Below, piece by piece: positions 6,614 to 13,127 of a stretch of 13,127 nt of DNA. Made by a program: the position numbers and the translations under genes. The notes below the pieces were generated by a model, which saw only the letters and a program-made list of their open reading frames with translations, did no database searches and was not told the origin of the DNA. The stretch is from NCBI GenBank assembly GCA_946887295.1, contig CAMPKP010000098.1, positions 1 to 13,127 of the forward strand. The letters run 5' to 3'. Source of the stretch: an uncultured Gemmatimonadota bacterium. Lineage in GTDB: Bacteria; Gemmatimonadota; Gemmatimonadetes; Gemmatimonadales; GWC2-71-9. How positions within the stretch are numbered: the stretch's first letter is position 1; each line of letters begins with the position of its first letter.

Positions 6614-7369
6614 GAACTGGGTCTGAAGGGGAAGTCCGCGGTCGTGACCGGTGCCAGCAGGGGCATCGGCCGGGCCATCGCGCTGCGGCTGGCCGAGGAG
6701 GGCGCGGGCGTTGCCGTCTGCGCTCGCGGCGAGCCGGCGCTCCGGGAGGTCGAGGCCGAGCTGCGCGCCCGGTCGGTTCCGGTCCATGCCGCCGTGTGCG
6801 ACGTCGGAAACGCCGAGGCGCTCGACCCTTTCCTCGATGCGGCGCGCGCCGCGCTCGGAGGGGTGGACATCCTGGTCAACAACCCGAGCGGCATCATGCT
6901 CGCCGACGATGAGGAAGCCTGGCAAGCGACCGTGAGCATCGACCTCATGGCCGCGGTGCGGGCCAGCTGGAAGGTGACGCCGTGGATGGCAGCCGCCGGC
7001 GGGGGCGCGATCGTCCATATCTCGTCCATCGCGGGTCTGGAGGCGACCGGCTTCCCTCCGGCCTATGGAGCCGCCAAGGCCGCCCTCGTGAGCCACGCGA
7101 AATCCCTCGCCGTCGCACTGGCTCCGCAGCGGATCCGGGTGAACACCGTGGCGCCCGGTTCCATCGAGTTTCCCGGCGGCCTCTGGGCGCAGGCGAAACA
7201 GGACAATCCGGACTTCTATGGCGCGATCCTCGCCGATATCCCCAGCGGGCGGCTGGGCACCCCGGAAGAGGTTGCCGACGTCGTCACCTTCCTGGTCTCG
7301 GAGCGGGCGAGCTGGGTGACGGGCGCCTGCCTCGTCGTGGACGGCGGCCAGCACAAGGGAAATCTGTGA
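6611..7369 (+). CDS. SDR family NAD(P)-dependent oxidoreductase
   Basis: This 252-residue classical short-chain dehydrogenase has TGASRGIG (13-20) for cofactor binding, catalytic S139 (HISSIAG), Y152 and K156 (YGAAK), and APGSIEFPGG (substrate-binding loop) followed by the standard end GACLVVDGG. The usual NNAG motif is NNPSG (90-94), a variant that keeps both asparagines. The length is typical. It starts 8 bases after the SDR-RidA stop, in the same operon. The first SDR of this locus belongs to a different subgroup, so the two probably handle different hydroxyl/oxo intermediates rather than being duplicates. A role as a 3-hydroxyacyl-CoA-type or cyclic alcohol dehydrogenase on the dearomatised ring is inferred; the sequence does not fix the substrate. 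Confidence 0.92.
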   Translation: MELGLKGKSAVVTGASRGIGRAIALRLAEEGAGVAVCARGEPALREVEAELRARSVPVHAAVCDVGNAEALDPFLDAARAALGGVDILVNNPSGIMLADDEEAWQATVSIDLMAAVRASWKVTPWMAAAGGGAIVHISSIAGLEATGFPPAYGAAKAALVSHAKSLAVALAPQRIRVNTVAPGSIEFPGGLWAQAKQDNPDFYGAILADIPSGRLGTPEEVADVVTFLVSERASWVTGACLVVDGGQHKGNL

Positions 7370-7394
7370 ATCCCGCCCCGGGTGGAGTACCGCG

Positions 7395-8195
7395 ATGGTC
7401 CTGAATCCCAGGTCGTTCCTCTACTCCGTCGACTCGACGAGCGCGGTCGCGACCATCACCCTCAACCGCCCCGAGCGCCTCAACGCGCTCACCTTCGAGG
7501 TCTACACCGAGCTCAGGGACACCTTCCGGGCGCTCGATACCGAACCCGGCGTCCGCGCCATCCTCATCACCGGCACGGGCCGCGCCTTCTGCACCGGCGG
7601 AGACGTCGAGGACATCATCGGCGCGCTGTTCTCCAGGGACGCAGCGGGGCTGCTCGAGTTCACCCGCCTCACCGGCGACCTGATTCTCTCCATCCGGCAG
7701 TGCCGCCGGCCGGTCGTGGCGGCGCTCAATGGAACGGTGGCGGGCGCAGGCGCCGTGATCGCGGCGGCGAGCGACATCAGGATCGCGGCGGAGAGCGCCA
7801 AGATCGCCTTCCTCTTCTCGCGGGTGGGACTCGCCGGCGCCGACATGGGCGCCGCCTGGCTGCTGCCCCGGATCGTCGGCCTGGCGCACGCGAGCGAGAT
7901 CCTCATGCTGGGGGACTTCGTCAGCGCGGAGCGGGCGGCCCAGGTCGGCCTCTACAACCGGGTGGTGCCGGGAGAGCGGCTGATGGCGGAGGCGACCGAC
8001 GTCGCCGCCCGCCTGGCGCGGGGGCCGTCGGTGGCACTCGGAGTCACCAAGCAGGCGCTCAACGAGGAGGCCGCGATGGATCTGGTTTCCGCCATCGAGT
8101 GGGAGGCCAGGGCCCAGGCCGCCTGCATGCAGAACCCCAACTTCCGCGAAGCGTACGAGGCCTTCCGCGCCAAGCGCGAGCCGAAGTTCGAGTAA
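7395..8195 (+). CDS. Crotonase-fold protein without the classical hydratase glutamates
   Basis: This 266-residue enoyl-CoA hydratase/isomerase family member begins with the crotonase strand ATITLNRPERLNAL. It has the first oxyanion segment GRAFCTGGD and a second one, GTVAGAGAV (113-121). By hand alignment to rat mitochondrial hydratase, the two catalytic glutamates correspond to V121 and F141, so ordinary water addition to a 2-enoyl-CoA is unlikely. An aspartate, D150 in GADMG, lies in the region where other crotonases (MenB, 4-chlorobenzoyl-CoA dehalogenase) place acidic catalytic residues. The crotonase fold also includes C-C hydrolases of cyclic beta-keto acyl-CoAs such as BadI, so a ring-opening role is attractive here but inferred. 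GGTGGAG 7 bases before the ATG supports the start. It follows the second SDR by 25 bases and precedes the acyl-CoA dehydrogenase by 3. Confidence 0.9.
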   Translation: MVLNPRSFLYSVDSTSAVATITLNRPERLNALTFEVYTELRDTFRALDTEPGVRAILITGTGRAFCTGGDVEDIIGALFSRDAAGLLEFTRLTGDLILSIRQCRRPVVAALNGTVAGAGAVIAAASDIRIAAESAKIAFLFSRVGLAGADMGAAWLLPRIVGLAHASEILMLGDFVSAERAAQVGLYNRVVPGERLMAEATDVAARLARGPSVALGVTKQALNEEAAMDLVSAIEWEARAQAACMQNPNFREAYEAFRAKREPKFE

Positions 8196-8198
8196 GCG

Positions 8199-9335
8199 AT
8201 GCCGGACACCCGGTTGGTCCGCACCTTTCTGGAGCCGCACCACACGGTCCTCGCCGAGCGCGCCGGCCGCTTCGCGACCCGCGAGATCGCCGGGCGCTCC
8301 GAGCCTGCCGACGACGCTTCCGCCCGGAAGGAGGCGCGGGCATTGGTCGGGCTGCTCGGCGCCGGCGGCTGGCTCCAGCCGATCCTCGACCTCGATCTCC
8401 GCGGATGCTGCCTGGTGCGCGAGGCGCTCGGCGAGGCGTCGGCGCTCGCCGATGCGGTGTTCGCCCTCCAGGGGCTGGGCACCACGCCGATTCTGCTGGG
8501 CGGAACGCCGGCGCAGAAGGATCGATGGCTCGGGCCGATCGCGGAGGGAAAGGTGATGACCGCCTTCGCCATGACCGAGCGCGAGGCCGGCTCGGACGTC
8601 GCGGGGATCGCGACCACCGCACGGCGCGAGGGACCGGGGTACGTTCTCGATGGAGCCAAGACCCTGATCTCCAATGCCGGCATCGCCGACCTCTACGTCG
8701 TGTTCGCCTCCACCGACCGGGCCATGGGAGCGAAGGGGATCAGCTGCTTTCTCGTGCCTGCGGATGCCCCGGGGTTCCGCTTCGCGGGAGCTCAGGTGCT
8801 CAGCGCCCCGCATCCCCTGGGGGAGATCGCGCTCGAGAGCTGCCGGGTTCCCGCCGATGCGCTGCTCGGTGCCGAAGGGCGCGGCTACGGGCTGGGCCTC
8901 GCGACCCTGGACCGGCTCAGGCCCACGGTCGCCGCCGCGGCCTGTGGGATGGCGGCGCGGGCGCTCGGCGAGTCGCTGGCCCACGTGAAGCGGCGACAGC
9001 AGTTCGGGGCGCCGCTGGCGCAGTTCCAGCTGGTGCAGCAGAAGCTCGCCCGGATGGCCACCGACCTCACAGCCGCCAGGCTCCTGACCTATCGGGCGGC
9101 ATACGAGAAGGACCAGGGCCAGGAGCGGATCACGAGCGAAGCGGCGATGGCCAAGTCGTTCGCCACCGAGATGGCACAGCGCGCGGTGGACGACGCGGTG
9201 CAGCTCATCGGCGGGCGAGGGGTCCTGGCCGAGCACCCGGTGGACCGCCTGTATCGCGCGGTGCGTGCGCTCCGGATCTACGAAGGGACCACGGAGATCC
9301 AGCAGCTGATCATCGCCGGCGAGCTGCTCAAATAG
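8199..9335 (+). CDS. Acyl-CoA dehydrogenase family protein
   Basis: This 378-residue FAD-dependent acyl-CoA dehydrogenase introduces an alpha,beta double bond into a CoA ester and passes electrons to electron-transfer flavoprotein. Visible are the flavin/substrate strand FAMTEREAGSD (about 123-133), the KTLISNAG segment, the C-terminal helical domain with RRQQFGAPLAQFQ, and LIGGRGVLAEHPVDRLYR. The catalytic-base region is IYEGTTEIQ, with E362 in the position of the short-chain dehydrogenase glutamate. The N-terminus is slightly unusual, starting PDTRLVRTFLEPHH, but has normal length. It starts 3 bases after the crotonase stop with no clear Shine-Dalgarno, suggesting translational coupling. 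In this locus it probably oxidises an alicyclic or ring-opened CoA intermediate; no ETF genes are in the window. Confidence 0.93.
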   Translation: MPDTRLVRTFLEPHHTVLAERAGRFATREIAGRSEPADDASARKEARALVGLLGAGGWLQPILDLDLRGCCLVREALGEASALADAVFALQGLGTTPILLGGTPAQKDRWLGPIAEGKVMTAFAMTEREAGSDVAGIATTARREGPGYVLDGAKTLISNAGIADLYVVFASTDRAMGAKGISCFLVPADAPGFRFAGAQVLSAPHPLGEIALESCRVPADALLGAEGRGYGLGLATLDRLRPTVAAAACGMAARALGESLAHVKRRQQFGAPLAQFQLVQQKLARMATDLTAARLLTYRAAYEKDQGQERITSEAAMAKSFATEMAQRAVDDAVQLIGGRGVLAEHPVDRLYRAVRALRIYEGTTEIQQLIIAGELLK

Positions 9336-9420
9336 CCTCAAGCCCCAAGGGGCGGCGGATCGAGGCACGCGGCCCGCCTACCGAGGTCGATGGTTGTGGG
9401 GCCTCGGGAGGGCCTCAGGT
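9336..9420. other. 85-base spacer with a small palindrome inside the operon
   Basis: This is the longest gap in the plus-strand gene run. It contains GCCCCAAGGGGC (9342-9353), a palindrome whose stem would be only 4-5 bases, with no T-run. It is too small to be called a terminator, but could attenuate transcription or mark an operon boundary. No promoter was recognised. Confidence 0.3.
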
Positions 9421-9423
9421 ATG
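9406..9423 (+). promoter_or_regulatory. Shine-Dalgarno deciding the OYE start
   Basis: GGGAGGG (9406-9412) lies 8 bases before ATG 9421. An in-frame TTG at 9394 lies upstream of this site and has no ribosome binding site, so 9421 is preferred. Confidence 0.65.
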
Positions 9424-10872
9424 TGGCACCCCGAACCTTTCACCAAGTATTCCATCCCGCCAACGCACCCGCCCACCGCCGGTGAGGCGGCGAGCTCGCG
9501 CTGGTTCAGTCCTCTCCGCTCCGGCCGGCTCGAGCTGACGGAGCGCACCTGGATACCGGCCATGGTGCCCTGGCGGGCAACCGATGACGGGTCGGTCACG
9601 CCGGAGGTGCTGGCGTGGTACGAGCGCTTCGCGCGGGGGCAGCCCGGCGCGCTGGTCGTCGAGGCGACCGGGATCCGGGACATACCGAGCGGACCGCTGC
9701 TCCGCATCGGCGACGAGCGGTTCATCCCCGGCCTGGCCGAGCTGGTGCGCACCGTCCGCCGGGCGAGCGGCGGACGGACCCGGCTGTTCATCCAGATCAT
9801 CGACTTTCTTCGGATACGCCGCCGACCGGAACCGGAGCGATACTTCCGGGAGTTCCTGGTCCTCACCGATCACCATCGCGCGCTGCTGCCCGGCACCGAT
9901 GCCGAGGTCAGGGAGGCGCTGGCACTGCTACCGGAGGCCGAGTGGCCCCGGTTCCTCGGCGATCGGGAGCTGGAGAGCCTTCGATTCGGCGAGCGGGAAC
10001 GGGTCACCGATACCTGGCTGCCGCACATTCGGGAGCTGCCGCGGGTACTGCCTGGACTGTTCGCCAGCGCGGCGGCGCGCGCCGAAAAGGCGGGGTTCGA
10101 TGGAGTGGAGCTGCACTACGCCCACGCCTATACCATGGCGTCGTTTCTCTCCGCGCTGAACCAGCGGGACGACGGCTACGGCGGATCGCGCGCGAACCGG
10201 GTGAAGCTGCCGCTCGAGGCGTACCGCGCCGTGCGCAGCGCAGTAGGCGACCGATTCGTGGTGGGGTGCCGGTTCCTGGGCGAGGAATGCATCCCGGAAG
10301 GCAGCACCGCCGAGGACGCAGCCTGGTTCGCCGCGGAGCTCGCGCGGGCGGGCGTGGACTACCTCTCGGTCTCCCGCGGGGGCAAGTTCGAGGACGCCAA
10401 ACAGCCGAGGGTGGGCTGGGCCCGCTATCCCTACACCGGGCCCAGCGGCTACGAGTGCATGCCGACCGTCCGGTCGGACGAGCGCGGACCGTTCGGCCGG
10501 AACCGCGGGGCCACCCGCGCCGTGCGTGAGGCGGTGCGCGCCGCGGGGTACGAGACGCCTGTCGTCCTGTCGGGCGGCATCTCGACCTTCGAGCAGGCGG
10601 AGGAGCTGCTTCGGTCCGGCACGGCGGACGTAGTCGCCTCGGCCCGCCAGAGCCTGGCGGACCCCGACTGGTTCCGGAAGCTGAGGCTCGGCCTCGGCGG
10701 CGAGGTGCGGCGCTGTGTGTTCACCAACTACTGCGAGGGTCTGGACCAGGTGCACAAGCCGGTGACCTGCAAGCTCTGGGACCATCTCGACCTCGACGGC
10801 GACGAGACGCCGCGCACCGCCGACGGCCGGCGACGGCTGACGGCGCCGGCGTGGGAGCCGGCAGCCGGGTGA
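9421..10872 (+). CDS. NADH:flavin oxidoreductase, old-yellow-enzyme family
   Basis: This 483-residue FMN-binding TIM barrel belongs to the OYE/2,4-dienoyl-CoA reductase group. It has [10 protein letters not shown] near the start, the active-site segment [19 protein letters not shown] (231-249), [15 protein letters not shown], the phosphate-binding VVLSGGIS (381-388) and [16 protein letters not shown]-terminal [13 protein letters not shown]...TC segment (C432, C438, C450) resembles the C-x2-C-x3-C-x11-C iron-sulfur motif of 2,4-dienoyl-CoA reductase. One cysteine is missing and one spacing differs, so a 4Fe-4S cluster is doubtful. It lacks the second FAD/NADH domain of FadH. GTGA at 10869-10872 overlaps the start of the ACMR-like gene, indicating coupled translation. 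It probably reduces or isomerises a double bond in a dearomatised intermediate; the substrate is inferred. Confidence 0.88.
   Translation: MWHPEPFTKYSIPPTHPPTAGEAASSRWFSPLRSGRLELTERTWIPAMVPWRATDDGSVTPEVLAWYERFARGQPGALVVEATGIRDIPSGPLLRIGDERFIPGLAELVRTVRRASGGRTRLFIQIIDFLRIRRRPEPERYFREFLVLTDHHRALLPGTDAEVREALALLPEAEWPRFLGDRELESLRFGERERVTDTWLPHIRELPRVLPGLFASAAARAEKAGFDGVELHYAHAYTMASFLSALNQRDDGYGGSRANRVKLPLEAYRAVRSAVGDRFVVGCRFLGEECIPEGSTAEDAAWFAAELARAGVDYLSVSRGGKFEDAKQPRVGWARYPYTGPSGYECMPTVRSDERGPFGRNRGATRAVREAVRAAGYETPVVLSGGISTFEQAEELLRSGTADVVASARQSLADPDWFRKLRLGLGGEVRRCVFTNYCEGLDQVHKPVTCKLWDHLDLDGDETPRTADGRRRLTAPAWEPAAG
10853..10871 (+). promoter_or_regulatory. Ribosome binding site and GTG start of the ACMR-like gene
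   Basis: GGGAG (10853-10857) lies 11 bases before GTG 10869. That GTG forms a GTGA overlap with the upstream stop and gives [12 protein letters not shown], the normal N-terminus of this family. The alternative GTG at 10851 would add six residues and has no ribosome binding site of its own. Confidence 0.6.
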
Positions 10873-13127
10873 ACGTCGCGATCGTGGGAGCGGGACCGGC
10901 CGGACTCTACCTCGCCATCCTGCTCAAGCGCCGCGACCCGCGGCACCAGGTCACGGTCTACGAGCGGAACCGGGTCGAGGACACCTTCGGCTTCGGAGTG
11001 GTGTTCTCCGACGAGACGCTGGAGAACGTGGGCGAAGCGGATCCCGAGACCAACCAGGCGATGGCCGCCGCCGCGGCACGGTGGGAGGACATCGAGGTCC
11101 ACTATCGCGGGACCGTCATGCGGTCCACCGGGCACCGGTTCTCGGGGCTGGAACGGAAGACGCTGCTGGAGCTGCTCGCCCGGCGGGCCCAGGGGCTGGG
11201 AGTCCAGGTTCACTGGCAGCAGGAGATCAGGGACCTCTCCGGGTGCGGCCTCCCCTCCGCGGACCTGATCGTCGCCGCCGACGGAGCCGCCAGCCTGATC
11301 CGCGACCGCCTGCCCGACCGGTTCCAACCGCAGCTCGACTGGCGCCGCAACCGTTTCGTCTGGCTCGGCACCACCCGTCCCTTCCCCGCGTTCACCTTCT
11401 ACTTCAAGGACTCACCGGCCGGACTCTGGCGCACCCACGCCTACCAGTACGCCCAGGGCCGCTCGACCTTCATCGTCGAGGCCCGGGAGGAGACCTGGAA
11501 GGCGAGCGGTCTCGACGAGAACGACGAGCAGGCGACCGTCGCGTACCTCGAGCGGCTGTTCCAGGAGGAGCTGCAGGGCCACCGGCTCCTCGCCAATCGC
11601 TCCATCTGGCGGCGGTTCCCCACCGTCCGGAACGCCCGCTGGCATTCGGGGAACGTCGTGCTGCTGGGCGACGCCGCCCACACCGCGCACTTCTCGGTGG
11701 GCTCGGGCACCAAGCTGGCGATGGAGGACGCCATCGCGCTGGCCGGGGCGCTCGAGAGTGGAGATTCGATTCCCGCCGCGCTCGCCGCCTACGAGGCCGG
11801 CCGGCGGCCCCAGGTGGAGAGCCTCCAGCGCGCGGCCCAGGCCAGCCTCGAGTGGTTCGAGTCGATGGAGCGCTACCACGACACCGAGCCGCTGCAGTTC
11901 GCCTTCAACCTGCTCACCCGCAGCCTTCGCATCACCCACGAGAACCTGAGGCTGCGCGATCCCGCACTGGTGGCACAGGTGGACCGCTGGTTCGCCGAGC
12001 AGTCGGCGCGGCAGAGCGGGCGTGCCGTGCCGCTCGATCCCTGCCCTCCCCCGCTCTTCACGCCCTACCGGCTGCGCGACCTGGTGCTGCCCAACAGGAT
12101 CGTGGTGTCGTCCATGTGCCAGTACCGGGCGGACGACGGCCTGCCGAACGACTGGCACCTCGTCCATCTCGGCAGCCGCGCGATCGGCGGCGCCGGGCTG
12201 GTGATGACCGAGATGACCGATGTGAGCCGCGAGGGCCGGATCTCTCCGGGCTGTGCCGGGATGTACCTGCCGGCCCATGTCGCCGCCTGGCGGCGGATCG
12301 TGGAGTTCGTGCACCGGGAGAGCGAGGCGAAGATCGGCATCCAGCTCTCGCACGCCGGCAGGAAGGGCTCGACCTGCGTGCTGTGGGAAGGGGAGGACGA
12401 GCCGCTCGCCGAGGGCAACTGGCCGCTGATCGCGCCGTCTCCCATCCCCTACCGGCCTCACAACCAGGTGCCGAGAGAGATGACCCGGTCCGACATGGAC
12501 CAGGTGACCGCCGATTTCGTCCGTGGCGCGAGGATGGCCGACGAGGCCGGGTTCGATCTGCTCGAGCTGCACCTGGCGCACGGATACCTGCTGGCCTCGT
12601 TCATCTCGCCGCTCACCAACCGGCGAACCGATGAGTACGGCGGGCCGCTCGCCAACCGGATGCGGTATCCGCTGGAGATCGTGGCCCGGGTTCGTGCCGA
12701 GTGGCCCGCGGCCAGACCGCTGTCCGTCAGGATCTCCGCGGTGGACTGGGCTCCCGGGGGCATGGAGGCGCATGATTCGGTGGAGGTGGCCCGGATGGTG
12801 GTCGCCGCCGGGGCCGATATCGTGGACGTCTCCGCGGGGCAGACCGTCCCGGAGGGCAAGCCGGTCTACGGCCGGCAGTTCCAGACCCCGTTCAGCGATC
12901 GGATCCGGCACGAGGCGCGGGTGCCCACGATGACCGTGGGGAACATCTCGTCGCCCGCGGACGTCAACACCATCCTGGCGGCCGGCCGCGCCGATCTGGT
13001 GGTGCTGGCGCGGGCGCACCTGTGGGATCCCTACTGGACCCGCCATGCCGCCGCCGACCTGGGCCACACCCTCTCATGGCCGCCGTCCTACGCGACGCTG
13101 AACCGCTACACCCCACGACTGCGGTAG
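10869..13127 (+). CDS. 2-aminobenzoyl-CoA monooxygenase/reductase-like fusion (bifunctional salicylyl-CoA 5-hydroxylase/oxidoreductase)
   Basis: This 752-residue two-flavin enzyme is the signature of the locus. The N-terminal half (about 1-370) is an FAD monooxygenase: dinucleotide motif [24 protein letters not shown], the DG motif [13 protein letters not shown] (about 135-147) and the GD motif [23 protein letters not shown] (about 264-286). The C-terminal half (from about 393) is an OYE-type FMN barrel: [24 protein letters not shown] (about 395-418, with the YqjM-like cysteine), [19 protein letters not shown], and [10 protein letters not shown]. This order and length match Azoarcus evansii ACMR (EC 1.14.13.40), which hydroxylates 2-aminobenzoyl-CoA at C5 with O2 and then reduces the ring to a non-aromatic 2-amino-5-oxocyclohexene-carboxyl-CoA. 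Stand-alone salicylyl-CoA 5-hydroxylase has only the first half, so the second half argues for dearomatisation. Rid-family and creatininase-family neighbours favour an amino substrate. TAG is the last codon of the window. Confidence 0.93.
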   Translation: MNVAIVGAGPAGLYLAILLKRRDPRHQVTVYERNRVEDTFGFGVVFSDETLENVGEADPETNQAMAAAAARWEDIEVHYRGTVMRSTGHRFSGLERKTLLELLARRAQGLGVQVHWQQEIRDLSGCGLPSADLIVAADGAASLIRDRLPDRFQPQLDWRRNRFVWLGTTRPFPAFTFYFKDSPAGLWRTHAYQYAQGRSTFIVEAREETWKASGLDENDEQATVAYLERLFQEELQGHRLLANRSIWRRFPTVRNARWHSGNVVLLGDAAHTAHFSVGSGTKLAMEDAIALAGALESGDSIPAALAAYEAGRRPQVESLQRAAQASLEWFESMERYHDTEPLQFAFNLLTRSLRITHENLRLRDPALVAQVDRWFAEQSARQSGRAVPLDPCPPPLFTPYRLRDLVLPNRIVVSSMCQYRADDGLPNDWHLVHLGSRAIGGAGLVMTEMTDVSREGRISPGCAGMYLPAHVAAWRRIVEFVHRESEAKIGIQLSHAGRKGSTCVLWEGEDEPLAEGNWPLIAPSPIPYRPHNQVPREMTRSDMDQVTADFVRGARMADEAGFDLLELHLAHGYLLASFISPLTNRRTDEYGGPLANRMRYPLEIVARVRAEWPAARPLSVRISAVDWAPGGMEAHDSVEVARMVVAAGADIVDVSAGQTVPEGKPVYGRQFQTPFSDRIRHEARVPTMTVGNISSPADVNTILAAGRADLVVLARAHLWDPYWTRHAAADLGHTLSWPPSYATLNRYTPRLR

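Noticed and set aside
9342..9353. GCCCCAAGGGGC as a transcription terminator
   Set aside because: The stem is only 4-5 bases with almost no loop and no T-run follows.
7284..9368. 694-codon minus-strand frame across the crotonase and acyl-CoA dehydrogenase
   Set aside because: It covers two convincing plus-strand genes in antisense and has low-complexity composition with no motif.
9394..9420. TTG start nine codons upstream for the stand-alone OYE
   Set aside because: There is no ribosome binding site before it, whereas GGGAGGG is well placed for ATG 9421.
11412..13067. 551-codon minus-strand frame opposite the ACMR-like gene
   Set aside because: Gly/His/Arg-rich shadow of a clearly identified two-domain flavoenzyme.
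3055..13127. Box-type benzoyl-CoA epoxidation pathway
   Set aside because: No BoxA/BoxB epoxidase or BoxC lyase is present; the oxygenase is a flavin monooxygenase/OYE fusion instead.
1..13127. tRNA, rRNA, CRISPR arrays, insertion sequences or phage genes
   Set aside because: No cloverleaf-like segment, regularly spaced repeat, transposase or integrase motif was found by reading; a dedicated RNA covariance search was not possible.

Overview
The window is a GC-rich, tightly packed bacterial chromosome segment. It holds a catabolic locus for coenzyme A-linked aerobic breakdown of an aminoaromatic acid, most likely 2-aminobenzoate (anthranilate). The organism is Gram-negative, because a TonB-type periplasmic protein is present. 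The layout of that TonB-like protein, the GC-rich base composition and the abundant GTG starts suggest Gemmatimonadota or a related soil phylum; this assignment is an inference.

Left arm, minus strand (about 129-4575). Three genes read leftwards: an AMP-forming benzoate/2-aminobenzoate-CoA ligase, a small membrane-anchored protein with a TonB C-terminal domain, and a FadB/FadJ-like enoyl-CoA hydratase/3-hydroxyacyl-CoA dehydrogenase fusion. The first 128 bases hold no secure gene. They show a 9-bp inverted repeat and possibly the tail of a convergent plus-strand gene.

Divergent region (about 4576-4701). It carries a short REP-like intergenic motif. It also holds a Shine-Dalgarno sequence positioned for an ACG codon rather than for the first in-frame ATG of the next gene.

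Right arm, plus strand (about 4702-13127). The order is a creatininase-family amidohydrolase; a short-chain dehydrogenase (SDR) read in frame into a RidA-family protein; a second SDR; a crotonase-fold protein lacking both classical hydratase glutamates; an acyl-CoA dehydrogenase; a stand-alone old-yellow-enzyme (OYE) family oxidoreductase; and a flavin monooxygenase/OYE fusion matching 2-aminobenzoyl-CoA monooxygenase/reductase (ACMR). Most junctions are 4-base GTGA overlaps or gaps of under 30 bases, so this looks like one operon. The exception is an 85-base gap before the stand-alone OYE gene. The last gene ends on the last base of the window.

Proposed logic. The ligase makes 2-aminobenzoyl-CoA. 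ACMR hydroxylates and reduces the ring to a non-aromatic 2-amino-5-oxocyclohexene-carboxyl-CoA. The SDRs, the acyl-CoA dehydrogenase and the second OYE adjust the ring's redox state. The Rid protein and/or the creatininase-family hydrolase help remove nitrogen or cleave the ring, the crotonase performs ring-opening chemistry on the CoA ester, and the FadJ-like enzyme finishes by beta-oxidation. The first two steps rest on known families; the later assignments are inference. No regulator, transporter, RNA gene, mobile element or CRISPR array was seen.
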